DNA from: Candidatus Omnitrophota bacterium
GTDB lineage: Bacteria; Omnitrophota; Gorgyraeia; Duberdicusellales; 4484-171
DNA length: 5,900 nt
Direction: 5' to 3'
NCBI GenBank assembly: GCA_028702365.1
Contig: JAQVOZ010000100.1
Span: 1 to 5,900, forward strand
The notes beneath the pieces are model-generated. The model was not told where the DNA came from and made no database searches. It was given only the letters and a program-made list of their open reading frames with translations. Numbering within the stretch: the stretch's first letter is position 1; each line of letters begins with the position of its first letter. Positions 5,033 to 5,900 of the stretch are shown one piece after another. The position numbers and the translations under genes were made by a program.

Positions 5033-5078
5033 ATAGAAGCGGATTCCCGCTGATTTATACGCGGATATGTGCTTCTAT
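5033..5078. repeat. Hairpin-forming intergenic element before the cation transporter gene
   Basis: Perfect 8-base arms (5033-5040 ATAGAAGC and 5071-5078 GCTTCTAT) enclose a second 4 bp stem, CCGC (5047-5050) with GCGG (5061-5064). The motif GCGGAT occurs twice inside (from 5040 as CGGATT and at 5061-5066). On the minus strand the 3' arm is followed by A residues, not T, so it is not a maf terminator. It takes up most of the 69 bp gap and lies in the 5' leader of the transporter gene. A dispersed repeat or a leader structure are both possible. Confidence 0.5.
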
Positions 5079-5087
5079 CCTTTCCAA

Positions 5088-5672
5088 TCAAAATATATCA
5101 ATTCCTGCCCTCTCAAGCAGCTTTGCCAATTTGGCAAGCGGCAGACCTACTACATTATAAAAGCAACCCTCAATACGGTCAATAAATATGCCGCCTAACC
5201 CCTGGATATCAAACGAGCCTGCCTTATCCAAAGGAGAAACTTTTTTAAAATAATTTCTTATCTGCTTGTCATTTAAAGACAGCATATAAATTTTTGTTTT
5301 TTCATAGTCCGTAAATGTCTTGTTTCCATCTATGTCAATTACGGCTAAGCCTGTATAAACCCATTGCGGTTTTTTTGAAATAGTTTTAAGCGTTTTGAAT
5401 GCTTCATTCAAAGTTTTTGGCTTACCTATTATTTTATCACCCGCAAGCACAACAGTATCTGCTGCGATAACTACGCCGGTATTGAATTTTTTTGCTGCAT
5501 CTTTTGCTTTGATAAGTGCGTTTCTTACGACAAGCCGGCCGCAACCCGTATTTAAAGCGTGGCTTTCTTTGGCTTTTGAAACATATACGGAAAACTTAAG
5601 GCCTATCTGCTTAAGCAAATCTTTTCTTGCTTTTGACTTGGAAGCAAGTATTATTCTACGCGCTTGCTGCAT
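5088..5672 (-). CDS. maf: Maf-like nucleoside triphosphate pyrophosphatase
   Basis: A cytoplasmic enzyme of the Maf/HAM1-like fold that hydrolyses non-canonical or pyrimidine nucleoside triphosphates to monophosphates; older names link it to septum formation. Counting from the chosen ATG (194 residues, normal length), the phosphate-binding start reads RIILASKSKARKDLL at 6-20, where most members have S-P-R-R. The metal/catalytic motif is AADTVV at 70-75, GKP is at 83-85 and the threonine of YTG is Thr107. The C-terminal block is PLDKAGSFDIQGLGG (147-161) followed by NVVGLPL (173-179). The QGLGG form resembles the YhdE (dTTP/UTP) branch. A GTG at 5681 would add three residues; neither start has a clear ribosome site, and the ATG fits the family better. 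Either overlaps the upstream flavoprotein gene by 17-26 bp, suggesting translational coupling. Confidence 0.93.
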   Translation of the reverse strand: MQQARRIILASKSKARKDLLKQIGLKFSVYVSKAKESHALNTGCGRLVVRNALIKAKDAAKKFNTGVVIAADTVVLAGDKIIGKPKTLNEAFKTLKTISKKPQWVYTGLAVIDIDGNKTFTDYEKTKIYMLSLNDKQIRNYFKKVSPLDKAGSFDIQGLGGIFIDRIEGCFYNVVGLPLAKLAKLLERAGIDIF

Positions 5673-5900
5673 ATTTTGCACTTAAATAGCCTGAAGCCCA
5701 GGCAAAGGCTAAATTATACCCGCCGCGCCTGCCTGTTACATCTAAAATTTCACCTGCCGCATACATGCCTTTTACCAGTTTTGACTGAAGGGTCTTTTCA
5801 TCTATTTCGCCGGTATCTATTCCGCCGGATGTAAATTCCGCCTCGTTCCAGCCGCGCGTAGCCAGCACATTAAAAACTTTACCCTTAAGCGTAGATGCTA
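5656..5900 (-). CDS. HI0933/YhiN-family NAD(P)/FAD-dependent oxidoreductase, C-terminal fragment
   Basis: Eighty-one codons before the stop (5656-5658) are visible; the gene continues beyond position 5900. Recognisable family blocks are WNEAEFTSGGI, then TLQSKLVKGMYAAGEILDV, then GGYNLAFAWASGYLS. The AGE-LDV...GGYNL segment closes the FAD site and is diagnostic of the HI0933/YhiN/BaiN group. These flavoproteins have an N-terminal Rossmann FAD-binding part that is not in this window. Physiological substrates are mostly unknown; BaiN is linked to bile acid reduction in gut clostridia, which should not be transferred to this protein. The stop overlaps the start of maf, so the two genes probably form an operon. 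Confidence 0.92.
   Translation of the reverse strand, partial: ASTLKGKVFNVLATRGWNEAEFTSGGIDTGEIDEKTLQSKLVKGMYAAGEILDVTGRRGGYNLAFAWASGYLSAKYAASA

Noticed and set aside
5395..5685. 96-codon plus-strand frame inside maf
   Set aside because: It is antisense to the conserved N-terminal half of Maf and has no independent support.
1..5900. CRISPR arrays, tRNA or rRNA genes, insertion sequences, phage or defence genes
   Set aside because: No regularly spaced repeats, cloverleaf-like segments, transposase motifs or defence domains were seen. Nearly all sequence is accounted for by conserved housekeeping and sulfur-related genes.

Overview
Every gene supported in this window lies on the minus strand, so transcription runs from position 5900 towards position 1. 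Coding density is high, base composition is AT-rich, and no ordinary stretch longer than about 150 bp lacks a gene. An outer-membrane-type protein with a signal peptide and a C-terminal Phe points to a Gram-negative-like (diderm) bacterium. The mix of a full-length NifU with NifS, an Rrf2 regulator, a YezD-type protein, a DUF3034 protein and MetY, plus large intergenic palindromes, resembles some uncultivated diderm lineages. The lineage itself is a guess; Omnitrophota would fit, but the window contains no marker gene that settles it.

Layout in transcription order. (1) 5900-5656: the C-terminus of an HI0933/YhiN-family flavoprotein, overlapping the start of (2) maf (5672-5088), a nucleotide pyrophosphatase. 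(3) After a 69 bp hairpin-bearing gap comes a cation diffusion facilitator (5018-4116) with an altered metal site. (4) A 152 bp gap is almost filled by two abutting palindromes (3974-4076). (5) nifU (3963-3103) and nifS (3106-1949) overlap by ATGA and encode a scaffold and cysteine desulfurase pair for Fe-S assembly. (6) A strong sigma70-type promoter with an overlapping inverted repeat drives an Rrf2 regulator (1803-1363), followed closely by a YezD/DUF2292 small protein (1329-1141). (7) A possible terminator and a leader RNA with two mutually exclusive folds precede a DUF3034 outer-membrane protein (1024-167). (8) A strong intercistronic hairpin precedes the first 36 codons of metY (109-1), O-acetylhomoserine sulfhydrylase, cut by the window edge.

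The right-hand genes are housekeeping. The left-hand 4 kb has a sulfur theme. MetY fixes sulfide into homocysteine (or cysteine), NifS takes sulfur from cysteine, NifU builds Fe-S clusters, and the Rrf2 protein keeps three conserved-region cysteines, so it could sense clusters or sulfur status. YezD-type proteins are often found beside sulfur-assimilation genes. The DUF3034 protein and the YezD protein contain no cysteine and no methionine apart from the initiator. This is what a protein made under sulfur limitation might look like. Together these suggest an Rrf2-controlled sulfur-starvation unit that includes a sulfur-free outer-membrane protein. That interpretation is inference; the gene order, motifs, compositions and inverted repeats are read directly from the sequence.
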